DNA of 64,000 nucleotides, from contig JAHALQ010000005.1 of assembly GCA_018362935.1 (NCBI GenBank), positions 76,268 to 140,267 on the forward strand, in the 5' to 3' direction. A program made the translations under genes and the position numbers. Positions within the stretch are counted from its first letter, which is position 1. Each line of letters opens with the position of its first letter. Shown in pieces: positions 8,880 to 16,968 of the stretch. This DNA is from Pseudomonadota bacterium. GTDB lineage: Bacteria; Pseudomonadota; Alphaproteobacteria; RF32; CAG-239. The notes under the pieces were generated by a model. The model did no database searches. It saw only the letters and a program-made list of their open reading frames with translations, and had not been told where the DNA came from.

Positions 8880-9005
8880 GGAAAGCTTGGAGTTTGAGCT
8901 TTATAATAAAAATTTAGGGCGGCGAAAGCGGAGTTTACAAAGTAGTAAATGAGCATTTCGCCGACCCGCTAATTTTGTATTAGAAAGCCAAAATACAAGC
9001 TTTCC
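8880..9005 (-). repeat. Stop-codon-flush palindrome 2, after acyP
   Basis: 126-bp inverted repeat: outer arms GGAAAGCTTG / CAAGCTTTCC, middle GCTTTATAATA / TATTAGAAAGC, inner GGGCGGCGAAA / TTTCGCCGACCC. The tip is GGAGTTTACAAAGTAGTAAATGAG. The right end abuts the acyP stop codon with no gap. A 16-nt palindrome AGCTTTCCGGAAAGCT overlaps its left edge. Nearly identical to the copy at 30533-30660 except at the tip, where TTTAC/GTAAA is replaced by TGTAC/GTACA and so stays paired. Confidence 0.85.
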
Positions 9006-9293
9006 TCAAACGCGTTTAAACACCCCCTCCTCTATCTCTGGCAAAAAACTGCTGATACGCCCGGGAATAAAATCAAGGCTGTCGACCCGAGCTAACGACG
9101 GGCCTTTGCGGCAGGCTAATATCATCTCGTCAAGTTTTTCTTCTTCGCCGCGCATGAGGATTTCGACACTGCCGTCGGCAGCGTTGTGCACCCAGCCGGA
9201 GATTCCGCCGATACGCTGCGCCTCGCGAACGGCAAACCAACGATAGCCGATTCCCTGCACGCGGCCTTTAATTTTGATGTAGACCTCTTTCAT
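9006..9293 (-). CDS. acyP: Acylphosphatase
   Basis: Hydrolyses the carboxyl-phosphate bond of acylphosphates such as 1,3-bisphosphoglycerate. The 95 residues carry the family signature KGRVQGIGYRWF, with catalytic Arg18, and GWVHNAADGSVEI, with catalytic Asn37. Length is typical. The start ATG shares a base with the upstream stop (TAATG), so translation is coupled to the ATP12-family gene. It is the last gene of the rarA-crcB-rluC-asmA-ATP12-acyP run, and the palindrome at 8880-9005 directly follows its stop. Confidence 0.93.
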   Translation of the reverse strand: MKEVYIKIKGRVQGIGYRWFAVREAQRIGGISGWVHNAADGSVEILMRGEEEKLDEMILACRKGPSLARVDSLDFIPGRISSFLPEIEEGVFKRV

Positions 9294-9787
9294 TATTTCA
9301 AAAAATCTTCAATCTCATACAATTCTTTTTTGCGCTCGGCCAATTTTGCGGCGGCTTCGTCATCCTTGCCCCACTTTTTTTCTTGGAAAAGCTGTTCCAG
9401 ATAAGCTGCCTGATAAGCCTGCTCCGCACTTATCCGCTTTTTGACCAAAGCGGCCGCCAGCAGGACGGAACGCATGTTCAGCGCCGCCAGATAATAAGCG
9501 GCCAGTTCGCGATCGCTCAGATTTTCCAAAAAGGCTTTTAAGCGATAACCGGACTGCTGGTTTTCCTCACTGACATCCAGCCCGTGGGTTTTCTTGAATT
9601 TGCCGTCAAATTCTTTTTCAGCCCACGCAATCAGAGGCTCCCAGTGTTTCTCCTGCTCCGCAATCAGTTCTCTGTCGGTTCCCCAGAACAACAGCATATC
9701 CGTGGCCGTATATTTCATCAGTTTGTCGATAATCTCCGGACGGTATTTCTTGACATCGGCCGCCGCCTGTTCCAGCTGAGTAGACAT
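9293..9787 (-). CDS. ATP12-family F1-ATPase assembly chaperone, short form
   Basis: Matches the C-terminal domain of ATP12 chaperones, which in mitochondria help assemble the alpha subunit of F1-ATPase. Support: TDMLLFWG near the N-terminus, a W-x-P-L-x-W pattern (HWEPLIAWAEKEF), then RSVLLAAALVKKRISAEQAY and EKKWGKDDEAA. Bacterial homologues are usually about 230-260 residues; this one has 164 and lacks most of the N-terminal beta domain. It sits near rluC in the expected alphaproteobacterial order. Ends in a TAATG overlap with acyP. Confidence 0.75.
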   Translation of the reverse strand: MSTQLEQAAADVKKYRPEIIDKLMKYTATDMLLFWGTDRELIAEQEKHWEPLIAWAEKEFDGKFKKTHGLDVSEENQQSGYRLKAFLENLSDRELAAYYLAALNMRSVLLAAALVKKRISAEQAYQAAYLEQLFQEKKWGKDDEAAAKLAERKKELYEIEDFLK

Positions 9788-9796
9788 ATCGTTCTC

Positions 9797-11923
9797 CTAT
9801 TTTATTTGCAAAGACTTTAATATACCTTTAGCGGTATTCTTCAAATCTTTCAAGCCCTGTTTAAGCTGTTTCTCGGTTCCTTCAACCACGTTCTGGGTTG
9901 TTGCCTTAACGCCGCTCGGTTTGGGAAAACGGCTGGCATAGGACGTACCTTCCAAAGCGGTGTAGCATGGGCTGCCGTCGCCGTTTAAGAATACCTGCGA
10001 GCCAAGATAAGACACCCCGCCGGTTGCCGCAACGCCGACAATCGTTCTCAGCGCCTGCTTGTCATCAATGCCGACTTTCGGATTGTCCAATGTGCCGCCG
10101 ACCTTAATGAATGAAGCCAAAGCCTGCGTAACGTTGCCGCTGGCAAGTTTGTTCATCGACGGTTCAATCGTAAAATTAAGTTTGTCGTTCATTAAATTAA
10201 CTCTGCCGTCGCTGACGATGGTCAGCTGTTTTGAATCAAACGCTATCCCGCGCGGAAAAACCGCCGTTCCTCCGGCTATATCCGCACGCACCACCGCGCA
10301 GGTCAAATCAAGCTGATTGGCTTTGCGGGTATCTATTTTCAAAATGTTTAATATCTGCGTCAGAATATTGCCCTTCAAAAATTCCAGCGCGCCGGTCTGC
10401 ATAACCGATTTATCGACAATCGCCACCAAACGGCCGTTCATATTGTTGACCAGCTGGCGGTAGGTCGTGCCGACCGATGTGCCGTTGGCATAAATATCGA
10501 CGTTTCCACCGCTTAACACGCCGAAATCGCTCTTGCCGCTGACAGCAAAATCCGAATGCAGATTTTGCAGTTTCATATTCTGGCTGGTCAAATCAAAAAC
10601 CACCTTATGCTGGGATGAATCAACTGTCAGCTTGCCGTCAATTTCGCCGCCGCCGAATTTCAGTTTCAGCGGAGAAGCCGTCAATAAGCCGTTGTTAAGT
10701 TTTACGGATGCATAAACATTGTCCGCCTGTACAGCCGGATCAATTATCAGTTTACCGATGCTCACAACAGCTTCGCCGTTAAGCTCATTCAGAACCTGAT
10801 ACGGAATTTTTTCATCCGAAACGCCGGTCAGCGCATGCGCCTCGGCAATCAGCGGCGGCAGTTCAAAAGCCAGTGGCGATGATTTGGCATTAAGGCTTTC
10901 CAGATTAAAGCGGTCGCTTTTCAGATTAGCCTTAACCCAAGGTTTTTTGCCGTTCCATTTGGCATCAATGTTTCCGGTCACCAGATTATTGGCAATATTG
11001 AGCGTGTTAATTGCCGCTTTAGCGCCGTTGGCATCGCCGTCAACGCGCGCTTTCAGCGTCGTTTCGGGCGCGCCGAAATTGCCTGCCGGATTATACAGGT
11101 TGCTTTCAAAGGCGTAAACCGGCTCATCCGTCAACACGCCGGTAATGCTGCCGTTAAGATTAATGTTTGCCTTGTAGGCCGAAGCGCTCAGCAAAATCGG
11201 ATAAGCCGCATCTTTTTGCATAAGAGTATTAAGCGAACCGAACGTCGCCTGGCCGTTAATTGCATCGCCGTTATAAATGATATCAAAATCAATATTGATT
11301 TTCTCATCCGCCCCCGGAACTTCCATTGCAATTTTTTTAATCGCCGCATTATAGACGGTTTTGCCGTCAATATACTGTACTTTTCCGTTTTCAATTAAAA
11401 CGTCGTGCGCGGCAAAACCGGCCAGCAGCGCCAACTGCGGATTTTCTTTGAGCTGTTCGGCACTGACAGGCTTGCCGTCTGCAATCTTGGCCGCCTGTAC
11501 TGCTTTGACTTGCGCCGGTTTGTCTGCCGGGCCAAAATCCCAATTGGCTGTGCCGTCGGCTTTTTTCTGGAGATAAACTTCCGGGGCGCTGAGCAAAATT
11601 TTATCAATGACAACCTCTTTTTTCAGCAGCGGCAGCAGTGCGAATTTGACTTCCAGCTGTTTAACTTTCAGCATCTGCGGGTTAGACGCCCATTCCGGAT
11701 TCGCCAGCTCGACATCGTTAACCACCACGGTCGGCACCAGCGATATGCCAATCTCGGCATTGCCGTTAATACTGAGTTTCCGACCGGTTTCGCGCAGCAC
11801 AATCTCTTCGGCATAGGACTTATATTTATTCAGGTCAAAATGGCGGATTACCAAATATCCGCCGATAGCCAGAACAATCAGCAGGCTGAAAATAACCGTC
11901 GCTAAAATTTTGATAAACTTCAT
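9797..11923 (-). CDS. AsmA-family envelope protein
   Basis: AsmA-like proteins are anchored in the inner membrane and belong to the bridge-like lipid-transfer/assembly group of Gram-negative envelopes. The 708 residues begin with one membrane helix (about residues 5-26), followed by the AsmA signature region GRKLSINGNAEIGISLVPTV and NDVELANPEWA. The C-terminal AsmA_2-like part includes NGRLVAIVDKSVMQTGALEF and GRVNLMNDKLNFTIEPSMNK. Between them is repetitive beta-strand sequence. It is inserted between rluC and the ATP12 gene with gaps of only 3 and 9 bp, so it is in the same operon. Confidence 0.88.
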   Translation of the reverse strand: MKFIKILATVIFSLLIVLAIGGYLVIRHFDLNKYKSYAEEIVLRETGRKLSINGNAEIGISLVPTVVVNDVELANPEWASNPQMLKVKQLEVKFALLPLLKKEVVIDKILLSAPEVYLQKKADGTANWDFGPADKPAQVKAVQAAKIADGKPVSAEQLKENPQLALLAGFAAHDVLIENGKVQYIDGKTVYNAAIKKIAMEVPGADEKINIDFDIIYNGDAINGQATFGSLNTLMQKDAAYPILLSASAYKANINLNGSITGVLTDEPVYAFESNLYNPAGNFGAPETTLKARVDGDANGAKAAINTLNIANNLVTGNIDAKWNGKKPWVKANLKSDRFNLESLNAKSSPLAFELPPLIAEAHALTGVSDEKIPYQVLNELNGEAVVSIGKLIIDPAVQADNVYASVKLNNGLLTASPLKLKFGGGEIDGKLTVDSSQHKVVFDLTSQNMKLQNLHSDFAVSGKSDFGVLSGGNVDIYANGTSVGTTYRQLVNNMNGRLVAIVDKSVMQTGALEFLKGNILTQILNILKIDTRKANQLDLTCAVVRADIAGGTAVFPRGIAFDSKQLTIVSDGRVNLMNDKLNFTIEPSMNKLASGNVTQALASFIKVGGTLDNPKVGIDDKQALRTIVGVAATGGVSYLGSQVFLNGDGSPCYTALEGTSYASRFPKPSGVKATTQNVVEGTEKQLKQGLKDLKNTAKGILKSLQIK

Positions 11924-11926
11924 GAA

Positions 11927-12859
11927 CTAACTCTCCAATGCTAACCCCAGAATTGACAAAGCCGTTTTAAAATGTTCCGGAAGCGGGGCACAAATTTCCA
12001 GTTTTTTATTATATATTCCCGACAAATCAATTTTATAAGCATGCAAAAAAAGTTTATTGGCTACGCCATCGATTTTTTCTTTTAAGCGCCCGAAATATTT
12101 ATCGTCGCCGACAATCGGACAGCCCAGATATTCCATATGCACGCGGATTTGATGCGTCCGCCCGGTCTGCGGCCGCGCCTCAACCAAAGCAAACTTATCG
12201 GCCAGATTGTCCAGCACACGGTAATCCGTCAGTGCCGGTTTGCCGTCCGCACTGACAACCGTTTTGTCTCCGCTCTTGTCAAGGCGCGCTTTAACCTGCC
12301 CTCTTTCCGGCTGCGGACAGCCGTTGACAAGAGCCAGATAGGTTTTGTGCAAATCGCGTTCGCGAAATGCCTTTGTCAAAAGCTCCGCGCTTTTGCGGCT
12401 GCGCGCCAAAACCAGAATTCCGCTGGTTTCCTTGTCAATCCGGTGAACCAGCTTTGGCGCTTCTTCATAATCATAACGCAGCGCATTAAGCATGCCGTCA
12501 ATATGCCGCGTTGTGTTGGTGCCGCCCTGTACCGCAATACCGGAGGGCTTGTTCAAAACGATGATTTCGGCATCCTTATAAATGACCAGCGAGCGGATAA
12601 ATTCGGCATCCCGCGCCAAAACGCCCTGTTTTTCGGCCGTACCCGCGGCTTCGTTGTCCAGCGGCGGCACGCGGACTTCCTGACCGGCGGCAAGCTTAAG
12701 CCCGGCTTCGGCCTTTTTGCCGTCAACTTTAATCTGTTTGGTACGCAGAAGCTTGTTGAAACGCCCCAGCGAAAGCCCCGGATAATACTTCAAAAACCAG
12801 CGGTTTAGCCGCATACCGTCGTCAACATCCCGAACTTTGACCAATTCCACGCCAGACAT
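11927..12859 (-). CDS. rluC: RluC/RluD-type 23S rRNA pseudouridine synthase
   Basis: RluA-family enzyme converting specific uridines of 23S rRNA to pseudouridine. The 310 residues contain an N-terminal S4 RNA-binding domain (GMRLNRWFLKYYPGLSLGRF). The catalytic core has LVHRIDKETSGILVLARS, whose Asp is the nucleophile, and ARPQTGRTHQIRVHMEYLGC. S4 domain, length and the alphaproteobacterial crcB-rluC neighbourhood favour RluC over RluA. Starts 14 bp after crcB and ends 3 bp before the asmA-like gene. Confidence 0.88.
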   Translation of the reverse strand: MSGVELVKVRDVDDGMRLNRWFLKYYPGLSLGRFNKLLRTKQIKVDGKKAEAGLKLAAGQEVRVPPLDNEAAGTAEKQGVLARDAEFIRSLVIYKDAEIIVLNKPSGIAVQGGTNTTRHIDGMLNALRYDYEEAPKLVHRIDKETSGILVLARSRKSAELLTKAFRERDLHKTYLALVNGCPQPERGQVKARLDKSGDKTVVSADGKPALTDYRVLDNLADKFALVEARPQTGRTHQIRVHMEYLGCPIVGDDKYFGRLKEKIDGVANKLFLHAYKIDLSGIYNKKLEICAPLPEHFKTALSILGLALES

Positions 12860-12873
12860 ACTTTTTTCTTTCT

Positions 12874-13233
12874 CTATAAGCAGGCTTTTACCAGCCGCAT
12901 TCCCAAAAACAAAAAGGCCGCGCCGGCAGCCAGCGACCCAAACATATAAACCAGACCTTCCACCGTTTTCTGGTTATTTACCAGCAAGCCGAAATCCAGC
13001 ATATACGTTGAAAAAGTCGTAAAACCGCCGAGCAGCCCGGTGATAACAAAACTCCGCAGTTCCGGCCGCATATCCGTTTTGGCGGCAAAATACTCAAATG
13101 CCATGCCGATAAACAGCGCACCGAGAATATTTACCAGAAAAACGGCCCAATGGCTGCCGATACGCAGGCAAACCAAATGCCGCAGCAGAGAACCGATGCC
13201 GCCGCCAATAAAAACTCCCAGCAGATTAATCAT
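12874..13233 (-). CDS. crcB: Fluoride ion channel CrcB/Fluc
   Basis: Fluc channels export fluoride across the inner membrane as dual-topology dimers. The 119 residues have four predicted membrane segments. Motifs are GGGIGSLLRHLV in TM1, FLVNILGALFIGM in TM2 with the conserved Asn, and GGFTTFSTYMLD in TM3 with the TFST/phenylalanine-box region. The start ATG at 13233 overlaps the rarA stop by 8 bp (ATGATTAA). I saw no fluoride riboswitch in front, as expected for an internal operon gene. Confidence 0.94.
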   Translation of the reverse strand: MINLLGVFIGGGIGSLLRHLVCLRIGSHWAVFLVNILGALFIGMAFEYFAAKTDMRPELRSFVITGLLGGFTTFSTYMLDFGLLVNNQKTVEGLVYMFGSLAAGAAFLFLGMRLVKACL

Positions 13234-14545
13234 TTTTTGTCCCTTTGGCTCTTTGTTTCTCGGCACGCAGTTTGTCAAAATAGTCAACGCGCTTTTTAAC
13301 CTCGCGCTCAAATCCGCGGTCAACCGGATGATACAGCTTGACCCGGCTCATGCCGTCCGGAAAATAATTGGCGCCCGAAAATCCGTCTTCGCAGTCGGGG
13401 TCATATTCGTATCCTTCGCTGTAACCGAGCTGCTTCATCAGCTTGGTCGGCGCGTTGAGAATATTCTTCGGCGGCATCAGCGAACCGGTTTTTCTTGCCA
13501 AATCCCGTGCCGCATACATCGCCTTATAAACGCCGACCGATTTCGGCGCCGTTGCCAGATACGCGGCCAGCTGCATAATTGCCAGATCGCCCTCCGGAGA
13601 GCCCAAACGGTCATAGGTTTCCCAGCAGGCAATTGCCTGCGTGACGGCATTGGGATCGGCCAGCGACACGTCTTCCACCGCAAAGCGGGTCATGCGCCGC
13701 AGCAGATATTTCGGGTCTTCGCCGGATTCCAGCATGCGCGCCACCCAATATAAAGCCGCGTCCACGTCAGACCCGCGCAAAGACTTGTGCACCGCAGAAA
13801 TCAAATTATAATGGCCGTCGCGCCCTTTGTCATAAATCGGCGCGCGCGAACGAATAATTTTGACGATGCTGTCCTTGTCAAAAATTTCGCCGTTTTGCGC
13901 ATAATTCCACACGCTTTCCGCCAAATTGAGAATATAACGCCCGTCGCCGTCGGCGGTTTCTTTCATAAATGTCCGCGCTTCATCGTCAACCGGCAGTTTG
14001 CGCCCTTCTTCTTTTTCGGCGCGTGCCAGCAGCTCTTCAAAATTATCAACGCTGAGCCGGTTCAGCACAAACACCTGGCACCGCGACAATAAAGCGGCAT
14101 TAAGCTCAAAGGACGGATTCTCGGTCGTCGCGCCGACCAAAATAATCGTGCCGTCCTCAACATAGGGCAGAAATCCGTCTTGCTGCGATTTGTTGAACCT
14201 GTGAATTTCATCGACAAACAACAGCGTTCCCTGCCCCTGATGCGTGCGGCGCTCCTGCGCATATTGAAAAACGCGCTTTAAATCCGCCACACCGGAGAAA
14301 ACCGCGGAAATCTGTTCAAAATAAAGCTTGGTATTTTCGGCAATCAGGCGCGCGATGGTCGTCTTGCCGCAGCCCGGAGGCCCCCATAAGATAAAAGAAG
14401 AAATCTTGCCGCTCTTAATCATCCGCCCCAGCGGCGCATTATCGCCCACGACATGATCCTGCCCCACCACTTCAGACAAAGTACGGGGACGCAGCCTGTC
14501 GGCAAGCGGGCGCTTAACTGTTGATGAAAAAAGAGTTTCTTCCAT
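13226..14545 (-). CDS. rarA: Replication-associated recombination protein RarA (MgsA)
   Basis: AAA+ ATPase related to clamp loaders and to eukaryotic WRNIP1, acting at stalled replication forks. About 439 residues: Walker A GPPGCGKTTIARL, Walker B LLFVDEIHRFNKSQQD, sensor 1 GATTENPSFELN, and the C-terminal tetramerisation region (RDGHYNLISAVHKSLRGSD, then DAALYWVARMLESGEDP). An upstream ATG at 14563 is in frame, but GGAAGA precedes the ATG at 14545 and MEETLFSS is the natural start. Probably the first gene of the run down to acyP. Confidence 0.94.
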   Translation of the reverse strand: MEETLFSSTVKRPLADRLRPRTLSEVVGQDHVVGDNAPLGRMIKSGKISSFILWGPPGCGKTTIARLIAENTKLYFEQISAVFSGVADLKRVFQYAQERRTHQGQGTLLFVDEIHRFNKSQQDGFLPYVEDGTIILVGATTENPSFELNAALLSRCQVFVLNRLSVDNFEELLARAEKEEGRKLPVDDEARTFMKETADGDGRYILNLAESVWNYAQNGEIFDKDSIVKIIRSRAPIYDKGRDGHYNLISAVHKSLRGSDVDAALYWVARMLESGEDPKYLLRRMTRFAVEDVSLADPNAVTQAIACWETYDRLGSPEGDLAIMQLAAYLATAPKSVGVYKAMYAARDLARKTGSLMPPKNILNAPTKLMKQLGYSEGYEYDPDCEDGFSGANYFPDGMSRVKLYHPVDRGFEREVKKRVDYFDKLRAEKQRAKGTKND

Positions 14546-14605
14546 GATTCTTCCGATTCGCATAAAATGATATCGTAATATAGCAGAAACTTTATGATTT
14601 TACAT

Positions 14606-16963
14606 CTATTTTTTAGTAAAGGGATTTTCAACTTTTGACGTGCTGTCAACGGCAAAAGCCTTTTCTTCCAGCCACCATTCGTCCGACGCCGGTTTTGTTC
14701 CGCGTCCCCGTTTTTCATTATCACCGTGCCATTTGTCAGAAATGTCGCTGGCCATAACGCTGTTAATGTCGGTTTCTTCCGGCATTTTGCTTTTCGCATC
14801 GTCATAAGCGGTATTCATAAATTGTTTCAGTTCGGTTTCATCTTCAATGCCCAAATCCATGTCATTGAGGACTTCGTCGACCGTCGGAGTCCCCGCATCC
14901 TGAATATTGCGGCGGCTGATAATCTGCGCATCCAAACCGTAACAAGCTTCTTTTATTGCCTTTTCCTTAAATTTTTCGTCTTTGATATAATGGATATTGC
15001 GCGCCAAAATCGGGCGGTTATAATACCCTTCTGCCAAAACGACCTGATAATCTCTGGTTTTAATGCGCAAATTGCGTTTTGTTTCAAAATCTTTGGCCAG
15101 ACGATAAAAATAATTGGCGTCGGCAAAACCTCTTTTATAACGCAGCGACCGCCGGTTATCCAACGAAATCTGCACCGACTTGGTTGCAAAAAGTGCCAGT
15201 TTTTTCAGTTGGCGGCTCATTTTTTTATTATCCTCCGCCAGAACGATTTTATAAGTGGAATTTGAAACGATTTCTTCAAGCGTTTCTTTGGTATAAGTAT
15301 TTTCCACGCTGTTCAGGCTGTTGCACAACAGCAAAAAGGACGTGCGCATCGACGGCCCTTTGGCGACCGCTTCGGACAGGGTCCGCACTTTTAGCATCTG
15401 CCCGACATCATCAAGCACCACCAGAAGCGGAAACGCGCCTTTTGCCTGTCCCTCGATGATGCCCTGCTCCAAAATCAGTTCCATGAACATCCGGCTGACA
15501 AATTTGGCGCTTTTGGTGTTGGCGACCACATACACCGTCACCGGTTCCGGCCGGCCGGTTTCGTTGTTTTTGATACCGCGAAACTCCGACACGTCAAAAT
15601 CGTTCATACCGGTTTTTTCGCGAATAACCTGGTTAATGAAACTTTTAAGCGGTTTAACCATACAGACAAAGACAATTTGCCGCTGCTGGCGGGACAAATA
15701 CAAAAATTGTTCCAACCCGCGGATAACATTATTGCCGTAATTAAACAAACCGGCTTCAACCACCAGGGTTTCAAGCCATTTTCGCCAATCGGCGCGATCC
15801 CCTTCGTCTTTAGAAGTCAGATAATTCTGCAGCAGCCAGTCTGTCAGCATGCCCAGACACAAATCCTTCCCTTTCCATGAATCCGGAATACCGTCCCAGC
15901 TGCCGATCGGCACATAATCGTCCGGGCTGAATTCAGGCGAACGTTTCAGTTTTTCAATCGCTTTGTCCACACACGCACGCGGCATCAACAGATAATAGCT
16001 GAGCAAAACCTCACGCTCATCTTTCTTCAAAGAGTTTTTTTCCAGAATCTTATCCAGAAAATAATCATTGGCCATAGCCTGCGAAACTTTTGCCGTCAAA
16101 AATGCCAACATCGCGTTCATAACATTTTCGCACAGCCAATACCAATAATTGCTGTCTTCATGCTCTTCGTCGGACAAAACCAGATAAGACGCGATTTTCT
16201 TAAGATAATCATCGCGTTTTTGTCCCTTTGGCGGCAGTCTGTCGATACTGAGCGGATTCCACTTAGGATAAAAAATCCCCTTGTCGGTATCATCGGCCAA
16301 ATCCCAGTTAAAATAAAAAACCTTGCCGATTTCGGCACGGTGCCCGCTGGTATGGCGTGCCAAAGTACCGGCATTGTCAACCGCCAAAACGCTGACGTTG
16401 TCTGACCGCAAAATCGAAGGAATGGCGACGGACGAGGTTTTTCCGCTGCCGGTTTCGCCGATGCAAAGTATATTTGAAGGGCGGCTGACACCCAGGACAT
16501 AACTCTGAAAACGCCCCAGCACCAGCAATATGCCTTTATGCAGACCCATTTTTTCAATATCGCCCAATTTAGCAAAATGAGTATTGAGAATATACCAGAA
16601 GTTAAAGGAATAAGAGCTTTTCATAAAAGCAAAATAAAGCGCAAACAGCGACACCAGCGGCGCGCTCAGCGGCAGCAGCAGTATCCAGTTCAGGCTGTAC
16701 GTCCGGAAACCGCGAACCAAAGCCTCCCACCAGCTTGCATAAACGGCAAAAATATGAAACGGGTTATCCCAAATGCCGAAATCGCCGTGCGTAAATAAAT
16801 GCGCGTGCGCGCTGCCGTCCCGAAAAACAAACCAGTGCACCGAACCAAACAGGAAGACCGAAAAAAACATAAAGAACACAAACGTAAAAGCCAGCACTAA
16901 AATAATATTCAGGAGCGCTTTCTTTGGGCTGACTTCGTCTTCAAGTGTTAAATCTGTGGTCAT
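14606..16963 (-). CDS. VirD4/TraG-type coupling ATPase, orphan
   Basis: 785 residues. Two N-terminal membrane segments (about 16-40 and 92-113) precede a TraG/VirD4 ATPase domain: Walker A GETGSGKTSS at about 169-178, FNWDLADDT and KWNPLS after it, and Walker B VVLDDVGQM at about 515-523. Coupling proteins feed substrates into type IV secretion systems as inner-membrane hexamers. Walker B here reads D-D-V-G-Q instead of the usual D-E-F/Y-x-x. No relaxase or VirB-like gene is in the window. It is the last gene of a module with a pentapeptide-repeat protein (5 bp gap) and a TolC/SPOR lipoprotein. Family is sure; transport role is inferred. Confidence 0.85.
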   Translation of the reverse strand: MTTDLTLEDEVSPKKALLNIILVLAFTFVFFMFFSVFLFGSVHWFVFRDGSAHAHLFTHGDFGIWDNPFHIFAVYASWWEALVRGFRTYSLNWILLLPLSAPLVSLFALYFAFMKSSYSFNFWYILNTHFAKLGDIEKMGLHKGILLVLGRFQSYVLGVSRPSNILCIGETGSGKTSSVAIPSILRSDNVSVLAVDNAGTLARHTSGHRAEIGKVFYFNWDLADDTDKGIFYPKWNPLSIDRLPPKGQKRDDYLKKIASYLVLSDEEHEDSNYWYWLCENVMNAMLAFLTAKVSQAMANDYFLDKILEKNSLKKDEREVLLSYYLLMPRACVDKAIEKLKRSPEFSPDDYVPIGSWDGIPDSWKGKDLCLGMLTDWLLQNYLTSKDEGDRADWRKWLETLVVEAGLFNYGNNVIRGLEQFLYLSRQQRQIVFVCMVKPLKSFINQVIREKTGMNDFDVSEFRGIKNNETGRPEPVTVYVVANTKSAKFVSRMFMELILEQGIIEGQAKGAFPLLVVLDDVGQMLKVRTLSEAVAKGPSMRTSFLLLCNSLNSVENTYTKETLEEIVSNSTYKIVLAEDNKKMSRQLKKLALFATKSVQISLDNRRSLRYKRGFADANYFYRLAKDFETKRNLRIKTRDYQVVLAEGYYNRPILARNIHYIKDEKFKEKAIKEACYGLDAQIISRRNIQDAGTPTVDEVLNDMDLGIEDETELKQFMNTAYDDAKSKMPEETDINSVMASDISDKWHGDNEKRGRGTKPASDEWWLEEKAFAVDSTSKVENPFTKK

Positions 16964-16968
16964 TGATG

